Below are positions 36,038 through 44,424 of a stretch of DNA of 64,000 bases, piece by piece. Every line of letters starts with the position of its first letter. The stretch's first letter is position 1. The notes beneath the pieces are model-generated. The model was not told the DNA's origin. It was given only the letters and a program-made list of their open reading frames with translations, and did no database searches. Source of the DNA: CALLVY01 sp937899855 (GTDB lineage Bacteria; Bacteroidota; Bacteroidia; Chitinophagales; Saprospiraceae); contig JBCBQC010000003.1 in the NCBI GenBank assembly GCA_039820405.1, forward strand, positions 124,001 through 188,000. The letters are read 5' to 3'. Made by a program: the position numbers and the translations under genes.

Positions 36038-37495
36038 ATGCCCGATTTTTGTAACACTAAACTAGCTAAACTACTCGCCCTCCTTGACCCCAAGGAGTGC
36101 AAGCTTTTCGCCAAATGGTTGGACTCGCCCTGGTGCAACAACAATCCCCGGCTCCCCCCCTTCTACCGCCTACTGCTCCACTACTACCCTGGCTTTGATC
36201 AGGTTCGCTGCCAACAAGAACACCTCTACCTCACCCTCTATCCCGGTCAAAATTACCAGTCCAAGACCATGCGGCACCTGATGAGCGAACTCGGCAAACA
36301 GGTCGAACGATTTTTAATTCAGCAACAGCTCCAAAAGAATACCCTCCAGCAGCAACTGCTGCTCCAGGAGGCTTATCTGGAACGACACCAGACCGAATGG
36401 TTCGAAAAGAGCAGCCAGCGTACCATCGCCGACCTGGAGGCGCAGCCCTCCCGCTCCTGGACCGATTTGCTCCAGCTGTGTTTGCTCAACGAAGGTCTTT
36501 ATTTCCAACCCGACACCACCGTTCGGCACCAGCCGGAGCAGCGGGTTCTCCACCGGGCCAATCACTACCTCGACGCTTTTTACGCCTTGTTTAAGTACCG
36601 GCTAGCCTTTGAGTTTGAAGAACGGAGGAAGATCATGCGGGGCGCCCAGGAGGTGGAAGTGGACCTACCGGCCCTGCGGCGGATCAAGGATCGCTTGGGG
36701 GATCCGGCCTTGTTGATTTTTGAGGAACACCTGTCGATTGAGCAGCCCCTGGCGCTGGAGCGCTACTACGAGATCAAGGGTCTGACCTTGCGGCATATGG
36801 AAGAGCTTTCCCGTAGAAATCAACGGGACTTTTTGTACGCTTTGATTAATAAAGCGTCAAGATTGTTGCTTAAGGGGCACGAAGGGATGCATGAGGAAGT
36901 TATAGAGTTGTATAAAGTTGGACTTGCCAGGGAATTAGTAATAAGTAAAGGTAGAATGACCGATTATACTTTCAGCAATATCGTTGTGCTGAATAATCTA
37001 CTACAGCGATACGCAGAAGCAATAGACTTTGCCTACACTTATCATACTGCTCTCACAGAGGAATATCAAAAAGATGGACTAACTTGGGCCCAGGCCAACA
37101 CTTATTATCATTCAGGCAATTACCAGTCCGCCATTGATCACTTAGTTGATTACTCTTTTTCAAATGGTACTTATGACCTACAAGGACGTGTTTTATTACT
37201 TCATGCGTATTTTGACGTCTTTTTGGAGGACCGTTCCTACTACTCTTATTTATTTGATTACGGTAACGCCTTCGAAAGATTTGTTCAAAGAAGCAGGTAT
37301 TATTCAAAGCAGAAAAAATCCGCAATCACAGCTTTGATAAGGTATACTAGGAAACTTTCCAAATTGCAGGATCAATACCAATTGAGTGAGCGATCGCTTG
37401 ATCACATATATGAGCAAGTCAGATCGGACAAGAGTATTTATGCAAAGGCCTGGTTAATTAAAAAAATTAATAATCTTAAAGATGGAATGGGATAA
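36038..37495 (+). CDS. Helical protein of the 483-aa paralogous family (copy 3), compositionally mosaic
   Basis: 485 aa, related to the products at 2178 and 5290: KLAKLLALLDPKECKLFAKWL at the N-terminus, then YYPGFDQ, TLYPGQNYQ and MRHLMSELGKQVERFL in matching places. Divergence is larger than between copies 1 and 2, and no secreted T9SS partner adjoins it; the divergent neighbour is the TROVE gene. The first 800 bases are about 55-62 % GC by hand count of sampled lines, but from about 36845 the gene drops to about 33-40 % GC with AT-ending codons until its stop, and the low GC continues into the non-coding region. This suggests replacement of the 3' half by foreign DNA. The frame is intact, and a strong terminator follows. 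Confidence 0.82.
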   Translation: MPDFCNTKLAKLLALLDPKECKLFAKWLDSPWCNNNPRLPPFYRLLLHYYPGFDQVRCQQEHLYLTLYPGQNYQSKTMRHLMSELGKQVERFLIQQQLQKNTLQQQLLLQEAYLERHQTEWFEKSSQRTIADLEAQPSRSWTDLLQLCLLNEGLYFQPDTTVRHQPEQRVLHRANHYLDAFYALFKYRLAFEFEERRKIMRGAQEVEVDLPALRRIKDRLGDPALLIFEEHLSIEQPLALERYYEIKGLTLRHMEELSRRNQRDFLYALINKASRLLLKGHEGMHEEVIELYKVGLARELVISKGRMTDYTFSNIVVLNNLLQRYAEAIDFAYTYHTALTEEYQKDGLTWAQANTYYHSGNYQSAIDHLVDYSFSNGTYDLQGRVLLLHAYFDVFLEDRSYYSYLFDYGNAFERFVQRSRYYSKQKKSAITALIRYTRKLSKLQDQYQLSERSLDHIYEQVRSDKSIYAKAWLIKKINNLKDGMG

Positions 37496-37508
37496 GGAGA
37501 AAATATCA

Positions 37509-37545
37509 AGAGCAGTTGGTGTTTTACCAACTGCTCTCTTCACTC
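37509..37545 (+). terminator. Rho-independent terminator
   Basis: A perfect 12-bp stem AGAGCAGTTGGT / ACCAACTGCTCT with loop GTTTT, followed by CTTCACTCC and then a T-rich stretch. It ends the gene at 36038-37495. Confidence 0.8.
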
Positions 37546-37636
37546 CTTAATTTTTACTATCCGATGATGAGTTCTTCAACAATCAGATTGAAGTTTTCCA
37601 GCAAATACAGGAAGGTAGTCATAGCAAATTATATTT

Positions 37637-37783
37637 AGGTGCACATAGCGGGAGTGGTTCTCCCAACGCGCGAGTTAAGAAATCAAAAGAGGGGGGCCCA
37701 CCCGAAGGTGGCGCCATAGCGATTCCGTTATCGGAGACTCATGTGCACCTGAGCTCCGATTTCAACCCCGGGAGAATCCCGGG
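37637..37783 (+). ncRNA. Candidate structured RNA with alternative folds
   Basis: AGGTGCACAT (37637-37646) and ATGTGCACCT (37741-37750) are exact complements and close a 94-base interior with three hairpins: GGGAG-TGGTT-CTCCC (37650-37664), GGC-CCACC-CGAA-GGTGG-C-GCC (37695-37715) and TCCG-TTAT-CGGA (37724-37735). A further hairpin, CCCGGG-AGAAT-CCCGGG, follows (37767-37783). A competing stem, ATCGGAG (37730-37736) with CTCCGAT (37754-37760), extended inward by CTCA/TGAG, would break both the closing stem and the third hairpin. The block is GC-rich in AT-rich surroundings. Strand is unproven, since inverted repeats fold on both; plus is chosen by the direction of both flanking genes. It could be a small RNA, a riboswitch-like leader, a Y-RNA-like ligand of the TROVE protein, or a mobile-element remnant. 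Confidence 0.5.
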
Positions 37784-37950
37784 ATCAACAGCAGTATTTG
37801 GTCAAGCCTGCTTTAGAAATGTTCGTACAATTGAAAAAAGTAGAGAAGCTTGTTCGTCTTCATTAGTCTTAGCGTTATATTATTTTTCTAGCGACAATAT
37901 AGTCCTAGCCCAATATTGCTTGGTGCTTGGTACTTATTAAAAGAGATAGA

Positions 37951-38109
37951 GGCCGTCGTGCGCTACCCAAGTCAGCGACAACCCCGGTGTGAGGCGAGCT
38001 ACTTGAGGTGCGAAAAGACCTCCGACCCTACGATGTACGCAGCACCGGATTCGACGCGACGGTTCCTTTTCAACGAACCACCGATGTACCGCGATTGTAC
38101 GGTACGGCC
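37951..38109. other. Second hairpin-dense segment
   Basis: Several stems are visible: CCGGTG (37984-37989) with CACCGG (38043-38048) enclosing GAGGT / ACCTC (38005-38022); CGGTTC with GAACC (38060-38079); GTACCG with CGGTAC (38086-38105); and terminal GGCC (37951-37954) with GGCC (38106-38109). Some overlap, so not all can form together. It could be part of a larger structured RNA or an element remnant. I could not match it to tRNA, tmRNA, RNase P or a group II intron domain V with confidence. Confidence 0.35.
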
Positions 38110-38284
38110 GTTTTGAAAAATGTCGTTTTCGGGTAACATCCTTTTGGTTTTAGGTATTTTAGGTCCATTCAAACAATACAACGTGTTGTGAGGGTCCATT
38201 GGTTCCCAAATTAACAAGATTTTTCAATTTTAACATTAAGCTTACTCCGAAAATCCGCTACTTTTAACCTACAAATTCCACCCT

Positions 38285-39466
38285 ATGCGCTACTCCCTAA
38301 TCGGTCTGCTTTTCCCGCTATTTTGGTCCCTAACGCCGGGGCTATGCGCAGCCCAAAAACGCCTCTCGCCCCAGGCGCAAATCAGCGTGCTCACCTGCGC
38401 GCCCGGCCAAGCGCTCTACTCCACCTTTGGCCATACCGCCATCCGCATCTACGATCCCCTGACCGCCGACGACCGGGTCTACAACTATGGCATCTTTGAT
38501 TTCGATACGCCCGGTTTTTACCTCAAGTTTATCCGCGGACAACTGCCCTACCAGCTGGGTGCTCAAAAGATGTCCCGCTTCATGCGCGAGTACCGCTATT
38601 ACCGCCGGGCCGTACAGGAACACCGCCTCCAACTCGACCCCGCCGAAAAACAAGCCATCAGCGATTTCCTAATCCATAACTACCGCCCCGAAAACCGGGA
38701 ATACCAATACGACTTTTTCTACGACAATTGTGCAAGCCGGGTCGTCGACGTGATCGATACCGTACTCGCCGGCCGGATCAATTGGAGCAGCATCCCCCCC
38801 GCCCAAGTGAGTTTTCGCCACCTACTCGATCCCTACCTCCAACACCGAGCCTGGGACGACTTTGGGATCGACCTCATTCTCGGCTTGGAGTCCGACCGCA
38901 TCGCCAGCTTTCGCCAACAGATGTTCCTACCCGATTACATCCCCCAGAATTTTACCCAACTCTCCGTCGACCGCGATAGCCTGCAAAGCCCAGTCTGGAG
39001 CGAAGAGCAGATCCTACTCGACTTCCCACGCGAGGCCATTGCCACCCCCTGGTGGCAGCACCCCCTCCTGGTATTTGGACTGCTCGCCCTCTTTGCCATT
39101 GCCTCTGGCCTGGTGTTGCCACGATCACACCGCTTACAAAAGCTCGACTACTTCTGGTTTGGCGCCAGTGGGCTGGCGGGTTTGCTCTTTGTATTTATGT
39201 GGTTCGCTACCGACCACGAAGTTTGTCACCGCAACCTCAACCTGCTCTGGGCCAATCCCCTCTGGCTGCTCCTCCTTCCCGTACTGGGTGGGCGGTTGGC
39301 CAAAAACTGGGAAAGGGGCCTGCTCTATTTCAACCTGGCCCTCCTCCTCCCCGTCCTGCTGGCCCTACCCTGGTTGCCGCAGGAGCTGCCCTATCCGGTA
39401 TGGCTCATCGCCCTGCTGCTTTTTTTCCGGGGCATCTTTCGACTGCGGCCCAATGTGCGGGCCTAG
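38285..39466 (+). CDS. DUF4105 / Lnb-like periplasmic-domain membrane protein
   Basis: 393 aa. The signal peptide ends LCAAQ. The periplasmic domain (about 30-245) has the DUF4105 catalytic-type pair: His50 in STFGHTAIRIYD and Cys149 in FYDNCASRVVD. These correspond to residues essential in Lnb, the lipoprotein intramolecular acyltransferase of some Gram-positives, whose family shares this fold. Five or so C-terminal membrane helices follow (about 258-385, for example LLVFGLLALFAIASGLVL). In Bacteroidota, relatives are annotated only by domain; a lipoprotein or acyl-transfer role is an inference. It starts at ATG 38285 in an AT-rich leader. Confidence 0.88.
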   Translation: MRYSLIGLLFPLFWSLTPGLCAAQKRLSPQAQISVLTCAPGQALYSTFGHTAIRIYDPLTADDRVYNYGIFDFDTPGFYLKFIRGQLPYQLGAQKMSRFMREYRYYRRAVQEHRLQLDPAEKQAISDFLIHNYRPENREYQYDFFYDNCASRVVDVIDTVLAGRINWSSIPPAQVSFRHLLDPYLQHRAWDDFGIDLILGLESDRIASFRQQMFLPDYIPQNFTQLSVDRDSLQSPVWSEEQILLDFPREAIATPWWQHPLLVFGLLALFAIASGLVLPRSHRLQKLDYFWFGASGLAGLLFVFMWFATDHEVCHRNLNLLWANPLWLLLLPVLGGRLAKNWERGLLYFNLALLLPVLLALPWLPQELPYPVWLIALLLFFRGIFRLRPNVRA

Positions 39467-39548
39467 TCGCGTGCTGGGATATTTTGGCGAGCAATTTGGG
39501 AAACCTATCGTAATTGCACTATCTTGATGAATGGAAAGGAGTCCCGCT

Positions 39549-40871
39549 ATGTCCAAATACCAATGTGTTTTTGATAGTCCGCAGAGCTACCCGCTGAGCG
39601 ATGATTGCTACCTACAGGGCTGTAATCCGGGTTTGCTGCGTTTCCTCCTTTCCTACCTCCAACAGCGGGAAGGCCAACTCACCGAGCTCTATCTCTGTAC
39701 CCCCATCTACAACAATTCCTTCCTCCACCGCGCCCTACAAAAACTAGCCAAGCGCGGTGTCGAGGTCCGCATTATCACCCGTCCCATCGACAGCTACCCC
39801 AACACGCCCCCCCGTTGGATCGTGGACCTGGCCGATCAGCAACCGGCTTTCGATACCGCCAAGACGCCCTACCAGGTAGCGCGCGATATCTTTGCGGATC
39901 AGTACAAACGACCCACCGAACGGCTCCGGCTACAAATTTTCCCCCACTTGGCCGTCCGCCATACCGAAGGCAACCCCTTCGCGCCGGGCCAACAGCCCTA
40001 CTCGCTGGAAGTTACCGCCCTGCTCTGTCTCTTCCGCGGAGGGGGATCGGTCCTGTTCAGCTCCTCCGACCTCCACGTGGGATCGGGCGTTCGGGAAGGC
40101 CATTTGCTGCTGGAAGAAAACGATTGGAAACTGCTCCAAAATACCCGCCGCTTTTTTGAAGAACTGAGCCGCTTGGCGATCGATGTACAGGCCTTTGACT
40201 TCAAACACCAGTACGGCGACTTTGAGGTCCCTTCCCTCCGTCTCGAACAGCGTCTTCCGGTCTTTTTCCTCGCTCCCTTTTACCACAACTCCCCCAGCCA
40301 GGCCGAAGCCGAGCTGATCCAACGCATCCGGGCGGCGGAGCAGCGGGTCTACGTCCAATCCCCCATCGCCAATTGCTACGAATACGAGGTGGATGGTCAT
40401 TTCCACTCGAGTTTGGAAGATGAAATCATCGAACATTTTGGCTTTTTCCGACCGGTGCTCGAACGGGCTTCCATCAAGGCGGACGTCCGCTTTTTGACGA
40501 GTAGTTACCCGGAGGGCGGGAAAGACCTGAGCCCGGTAGCGGATGAAAAGGCCTTTACCGAATTTGTCCGCATCGCCAAGGCGACCCCGAGTAACCAACT
40601 GGCCACCCTCCCCCACCTGGGCAGTAGCTTTTTGATCCTCGACGACCAGCTCATTCTCTCCAGTAGCCCCTTCCGCCCCGACGTCTTCGTTTTCCTCGAT
40701 CAGGTGCGCATCCAGGGGTTTACCGCAGCCGAAAGCGACGGCTACCGCGGGATTTTTTCGACGACCAGCCTACTCTGGCTCGTGGACGAACCCAGCGTGG
40801 TGGCTGCCTACCGGCAACATTTCGAACATCAGTGGGAAAGAGCGCTCCTCCGCTGGCAAAAGCCCCGGTAG
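39549..40871 (+). CDS. Phospholipase D-like fold protein without HKD motifs
   Basis: About 440 aa from MSKYQCVFDS; this ATG has GGAG seven bases upstream, unlike the ATG at 39531. The N-terminal half has a PLD-superfamily pattern: LTELYLCTPIYNN, then a helix and KRGVEVRIITRP, and later GGGSVLFSSSDLHVGSG. The second half repeats it: AEQRVYVQSPIANCYEYE, then LPHLGSSFLILDDQLILSSSPF, the position of HxKx4D...GSxN. Neither half keeps the catalytic HxK: the second reads HLG, and the first has no match. It is therefore probably a binding or scaffold member, or another fold. It is not exported by sequence. Substrate unknown. Confidence 0.6.
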   Translation: MSKYQCVFDSPQSYPLSDDCYLQGCNPGLLRFLLSYLQQREGQLTELYLCTPIYNNSFLHRALQKLAKRGVEVRIITRPIDSYPNTPPRWIVDLADQQPAFDTAKTPYQVARDIFADQYKRPTERLRLQIFPHLAVRHTEGNPFAPGQQPYSLEVTALLCLFRGGGSVLFSSSDLHVGSGVREGHLLLEENDWKLLQNTRRFFEELSRLAIDVQAFDFKHQYGDFEVPSLRLEQRLPVFFLAPFYHNSPSQAEAELIQRIRAAEQRVYVQSPIANCYEYEVDGHFHSSLEDEIIEHFGFFRPVLERASIKADVRFLTSSYPEGGKDLSPVADEKAFTEFVRIAKATPSNQLATLPHLGSSFLILDDQLILSSSPFRPDVFVFLDQVRIQGFTAAESDGYRGIFSTTSLLWLVDEPSVVAAYRQHFEHQWERALLRWQKPR

Positions 40872-40887
40872 ACCGCGGAGCAGCCCC

Positions 40888-42606
40888 CTAGCGGGCAAAG
40901 TTGCGTTGGTAAATCTTCTCGTTCCCCCGGCTGTCGCGGACGACCAAACGCAGCTCGTGTTGCCCCGGTCCAATCCGTCCGTCAAAGTAGTGGGTCAGCA
41001 AATCCTTTTTACCATCGTGTTTGAACAAGACCCACTGGCCGTCTACCGTCGCCCGAAAAGTAAATTCCTCGACGTTGCGCGCCGTGGGAATGTCGTCGGT
41101 CACTTTAAAGGACATCCGCGAGAAGCCCTTCATATTGCGTTGGAAGGCCGTGGCTTGAATTCGGGGTGCTTTTTCGTCGACCAAGATACAGTAATTACCC
41201 AGCGAACGCACCCGGGTTTTGAGCCGTCCATTTTCCCACTCCCCACCACAATTTTGGATGGACCCATCCTTGCCACAAAAGGCGATGTAAGCCTTGCTGC
41301 GCAGACTGTCGGGCAGGTCGTGGGGTTGGATGGCCAAGTCGAAGTAGCGGTGAATGGGGACCTGAGCCTGGTGGAGATGGTGTACGGCGGAGTACAGGCC
41401 CTCCGACTTTTCCTTGGAGCTGTGGTAGCGGAAATAGAGGTTTTCGTAGAGGGTACCCTTGGGTAAGTACAAGCGTAGGTCCTCGGTTTTGATGAGGTTT
41501 TCCTCATCGTAGGGCAGCAGGTAATTGTAAGGCGTGGTAACGGTTTCCTTCACCGGGCCACGGCGTACCCAAAATTCCGTTTGGGAGCTATTGCCAGCCA
41601 CGTCGTAGACCTTCATGGTAATTTTTTTGGCCCGCCCCTGCGCCAGTTGGATTACGCCGTCGTCGACTTTTTCCCGGTAGATGGAGAGGCGGTTGCCGGG
41701 GAGGGAAAACAGGCGGTTGTAGTAGCTGCGGTGCTGTACCTGTTCGGCGTAGTCGAGGTGGGCGTTGATGTAGCGGCTTTCGTTGAAGGCGAAGGTCTCC
41801 ATGGTAAAGTCGTAGATCAGGCCATCGTCTTCGTAGAGCTCCATCCGGTAGACGCCGTTCCAGTTGCTGGCGCCGTCGAGGTGGTCAAAGGCCTTGAGGG
41901 CCAGACCCACGCGCCAGGCTCCGACCAACAGGGTATCGCCCGCGACGCGATAGCGATTGGTGGATTTGCTGAGGGGGAAGGATTGGGTACGGAGGGTCTC
42001 GTGGCGATCGTTGAGGTGGTAAATCTTGAGCTGATGGAGCCGGGGGGCGATGTTGTCCACCACGGGGATTCCAAAGAGGAGGGGGTTGATGGGCTTCTCG
42101 GTGCGGGAGTCGCGGATTTCGAAATGCAGGTGGGGCCCAAAGGAACGCCCCGACATGCCGAGCGTACCGATGGGATCGCCGCTGGCGAAGCTGAATTTCC
42201 CTTTGGGGGGATAGAGATCGACTTCGAAACTTTCGCGGCGGTACTGTTCGGCTTCGACGTATTCCGCGACGGCGGCGGGAAATTTGCCGAGGTGAGCGTA
42301 TACGGTGGTGTAGCCATTGGGGTGAGCGAGGTAGAGGACATTGCCGTAGCCCCCGGACTGCACTTTGACCCGGGAAACGTAGCCCTCCGCTGCGGCGTAG
42401 ATGCGCTGCCCCACCTTACCACGGTAGGCCTTGATGTCGATGCCCGCGTGGAGGTGATTGGGCCGCAATTCGCCGAAGGTCCCCGAAAGGCGGATGGTTC
42501 GATCGACGGGAGAACGGAAAAAATCGAGGGGGTACTGGCTGGTCTCACTAAACGTAAAAGCCATTGTGACGAAGAGCAGGATACCGGCAAGGAGGGACGA
42601 ACGCAT
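40888..42606 (-). CDS. M23 family metallopeptidase
   Basis: 572 aa. A signal peptide (LLAGILLFVTMAFTFS) precedes an N-terminal M23/LytM domain (about 35-180) with zinc ligands HLHAGID (His53, Asp57) and HLHFE (near 163), plus AHLGKF and GYGNVLYLAHPNGY. About 390 further residues form beta-rich domains (for example SFKVTDDIPTARNVEEFTF and a terminal LVVRDSRGNEKIYQRNF), common in Bacteroidota M23 proteins of this size. Expected function: peptidoglycan endopeptidase, or activator, in the periplasm. It is convergent with the PLD-like gene, 16 bp apart. Confidence 0.93.
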   Translation of the reverse strand: MRSSLLAGILLFVTMAFTFSETSQYPLDFFRSPVDRTIRLSGTFGELRPNHLHAGIDIKAYRGKVGQRIYAAAEGYVSRVKVQSGGYGNVLYLAHPNGYTTVYAHLGKFPAAVAEYVEAEQYRRESFEVDLYPPKGKFSFASGDPIGTLGMSGRSFGPHLHFEIRDSRTEKPINPLLFGIPVVDNIAPRLHQLKIYHLNDRHETLRTQSFPLSKSTNRYRVAGDTLLVGAWRVGLALKAFDHLDGASNWNGVYRMELYEDDGLIYDFTMETFAFNESRYINAHLDYAEQVQHRSYYNRLFSLPGNRLSIYREKVDDGVIQLAQGRAKKITMKVYDVAGNSSQTEFWVRRGPVKETVTTPYNYLLPYDEENLIKTEDLRLYLPKGTLYENLYFRYHSSKEKSEGLYSAVHHLHQAQVPIHRYFDLAIQPHDLPDSLRSKAYIAFCGKDGSIQNCGGEWENGRLKTRVRSLGNYCILVDEKAPRIQATAFQRNMKGFSRMSFKVTDDIPTARNVEEFTFRATVDGQWVLFKHDGKKDLLTHYFDGRIGPGQHELRLVVRDSRGNEKIYQRNFAR

Positions 42607-42657
42607 AAATTCGGTGCTTTAAAACTTTGAAATCGCGGGTGGCGGGGGCTCCCATTA

Positions 42658-43710
42658 TTAGGTACTCTTTTTCCGCTCCGAGGTTGCGTGGGATTCGAAA
42701 CCATCGATCACAACTTTGCCCATCGTCGTTCCCGATTGGAACAAGCGGATGGCCTCCGGCAACTGCTCAAAGGTAAAGGTATGCCCCACAAAAGGTTTTT
42801 CCAAGCCCAGGGCCGCCACCTCCGTCAAAATTTCCGCCATCAGTTCGGCCTTTTCGTACAACCAGATGAGGTTGAAGCCCAGCAAGCCCTTATTGGATTG
42901 GATCAGGCCCTGAGGATCGATCTTGGGCCGCCGTAAAAACTGCCAGAGCAGGCGCAGGTAGTTCGGCTTGTCCGTGCGGCGAGCGTAACGCGCCGAGCCG
43001 TACACCACCATCCGCCCCTGGGGCGCCAATTGCTCAAAACCAACCTCCAGCACCTTGCCGCCGATACACTCCATCACCAGCGCCAATTCGCGATCGCCCA
43101 AGGCCTGCCGCAGGTCCTCGGCAAAATTGGGCGAACGGACGATCACCGCATCGTAGCCCTCCTGCCGACAAAAATCCACCTTGCTGGCGTGGCCCACCGT
43201 GCCGATGGTATAAGCAGCGTAACGCTTGGCAATCCGATTGGCCAGGAGACCTACTCCACCCGCCGCGCTGTGAATCAGAACGGTTTTTCCCTCGCGCAGG
43301 TCCCCCAAGCGCACCAGGGCGTAATAAGCAGTGAGCACCTGTACGAGGTAGGCGGCACCCTCCGCAAAGCTCCAACCTGCGGGTAACGGCAGGGCGTAGC
43401 GCTGGTCGATATTGAGGGCCGTGGCGTAGGCCCCAAAACGGGTGACCCCCATCACGGCATCGCCCACGCGGTGGCCTTCGACGGCGCTCCCAACGGCACG
43501 GATCACGCCCGCGTATTCCAAACCGGGGATAAAGACGCCCTCGGGCGTGGCGCTGTACAAGCCCCACATGGCGAAGATATCGGCAAAATTGAGGCCGATG
43601 GCCCGGATGTCGATTTGGACTTCGTGGGGCGCTGGATCGGCCAATTCCTGCTGGACCAATTGGAGGTTATTGAGGTTGCCAGCCTTGAGTTGGTAAGCTT
43701 GACGTTGCAT
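42658..43710 (-). CDS. Medium-chain NAD(P)H-dependent oxidoreductase (quinone reductase / VAT-1-like)
   Basis: About 350 aa from MQRQAYQL, the family-like start; the frame to 43758 adds a poor leader. The GroES-like N-terminus has IGLNFADIFAMWGLY and FIPGLEYAGVI, without the zinc-binding Cys/His set. The Rossmann motif is HSAAGGVGLLANRIAKRY, and MECIGGKVLEVGFEQLAPQGRMVVYGSA follows. This matches zinc-independent MDR enzymes such as quinone oxidoreductases and VAT-1-like proteins. Substrate unknown. It is divergent from the Crp/Fnr-type regulator at 43785, 74 bp between starts, so that regulator may control it. Confidence 0.9.
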   Translation of the reverse strand: MQRQAYQLKAGNLNNLQLVQQELADPAPHEVQIDIRAIGLNFADIFAMWGLYSATPEGVFIPGLEYAGVIRAVGSAVEGHRVGDAVMGVTRFGAYATALNIDQRYALPLPAGWSFAEGAAYLVQVLTAYYALVRLGDLREGKTVLIHSAAGGVGLLANRIAKRYAAYTIGTVGHASKVDFCRQEGYDAVIVRSPNFAEDLRQALGDRELALVMECIGGKVLEVGFEQLAPQGRMVVYGSARYARRTDKPNYLRLLWQFLRRPKIDPQGLIQSNKGLLGFNLIWLYEKAELMAEILTEVAALGLEKPFVGHTFTFEQLPEAIRLFQSGTTMGKVVIDGFESHATSERKKST

Positions 43711-43784
43711 GCGCTTGGATTTGAGGGGTAAAAATAAGCAATTCGCTGGGTCAACCAAGCTTCGATAAATCTGTTAATGGAAAC

Positions 43785-44378
43785 ATGTACGCGCATTTTA
43801 AATCCTACATCCAAGAGCGATCGCCCCTCCGGGCCAGCGACTGGGAACGCATCCAGAAAGTCTTCCAACCCCTTACCTTGGCCACCGGGGAGCACATCCT
43901 GGAGGAAGGGCAGATTTGCCGCAACCTCTACTTTCTCGATCGGGGCTTGCTGCGTTATTACAACTGGATCGACGGCATGGATCGCACCAAATTTTTTACC
44001 TTCGAAAGCCAACTGTTTACCTCCCAGGGTAGTTTCAGCGAAGCGCTGCCCAGCACCGAAAATATCCAGGCCATTGAGCCCAGTCAGGTGCTCTTTACCG
44101 ATCGACAAACGGCCAAGCAGCTCTTTGCCGAGATTCCGGCTTGGGCCACCTTCGTGCGCAGCATCATCATCGACGTACAGGTTTGGACCTCGGACCTGCT
44201 GCTCGAAAGCCTCCACCTCACCGCCGAGCAGCGCTACCTCAGCATTCTCCAACAAAAACCCGAGTGGATTCAGCGCATCCCGCTAAAGTATCTGGCCAGC
44301 TATCTGGGCATCGCTCCCGAAAGCCTGAGCCGGATTCGCCGCAAATTGCGGAGCAGTCAGGGGGCGAACCTAACCTAG
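43785..44378 (+). CDS. Crp/Fnr-family transcriptional regulator
   Basis: 197 aa. A cyclic-nucleotide-binding-like beta barrel (about 20-115) with LATGEHILEEGQICRNLYFLDRGLLRYY is typical of Bacteroidota Crp-like proteins, in which the cAMP pocket is usually not conserved. The C-terminal winged helix has AEQRYLSILQQKPEWIQRIPLKYLASYLGIAPESLSRIRRK, the usual recognition-helix form. It is divergent from the oxidoreductase at 42658, and the SRPBCC gene follows 46 bp downstream, so both are plausible targets. Confidence 0.92.
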   Translation: MYAHFKSYIQERSPLRASDWERIQKVFQPLTLATGEHILEEGQICRNLYFLDRGLLRYYNWIDGMDRTKFFTFESQLFTSQGSFSEALPSTENIQAIEPSQVLFTDRQTAKQLFAEIPAWATFVRSIIIDVQVWTSDLLLESLHLTAEQRYLSILQQKPEWIQRIPLKYLASYLGIAPESLSRIRRKLRSSQGANLT

Positions 44379-44424
44379 ATCAAGTAGTTTGGCGGGCCGG
44401 CACCCTTAACTTACCAGCAAAAAC

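Larger units (their letters stand above)
37546..38284. other. Gene-free AT-rich interval holding folded segments
   Basis: About 740 bp without a believable gene. Short frames (for example 37743-37940 and 37916-38116) have no family resemblance or codon character. Within AT-rich DNA sit two GC-rich, hairpin-dense blocks, at 37637-37783 and 37951-38109, described separately. The last 100 bp before 38285 is an ordinary AT-rich leader. Confidence 0.6.

Noticed and set aside
37637..37783. Integron attC site
   Set aside because: CCCAAC and GTTAAG-like boxes are present but their spacing and order do not fit RYYYAAC...GTTRRRY, and no integrase gene is nearby.
37743..37940. 65-aa open frame inside the folded region
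   Set aside because: It runs through the hairpins, has no family resemblance and no sign of a ribosome-binding site; the RNA-like reading explains the sequence better.
37951..38109. Group II intron domain V
   Set aside because: ACGGTTC resembles the 3' side of domain V, but the matching AGC...GAAA core is not there.
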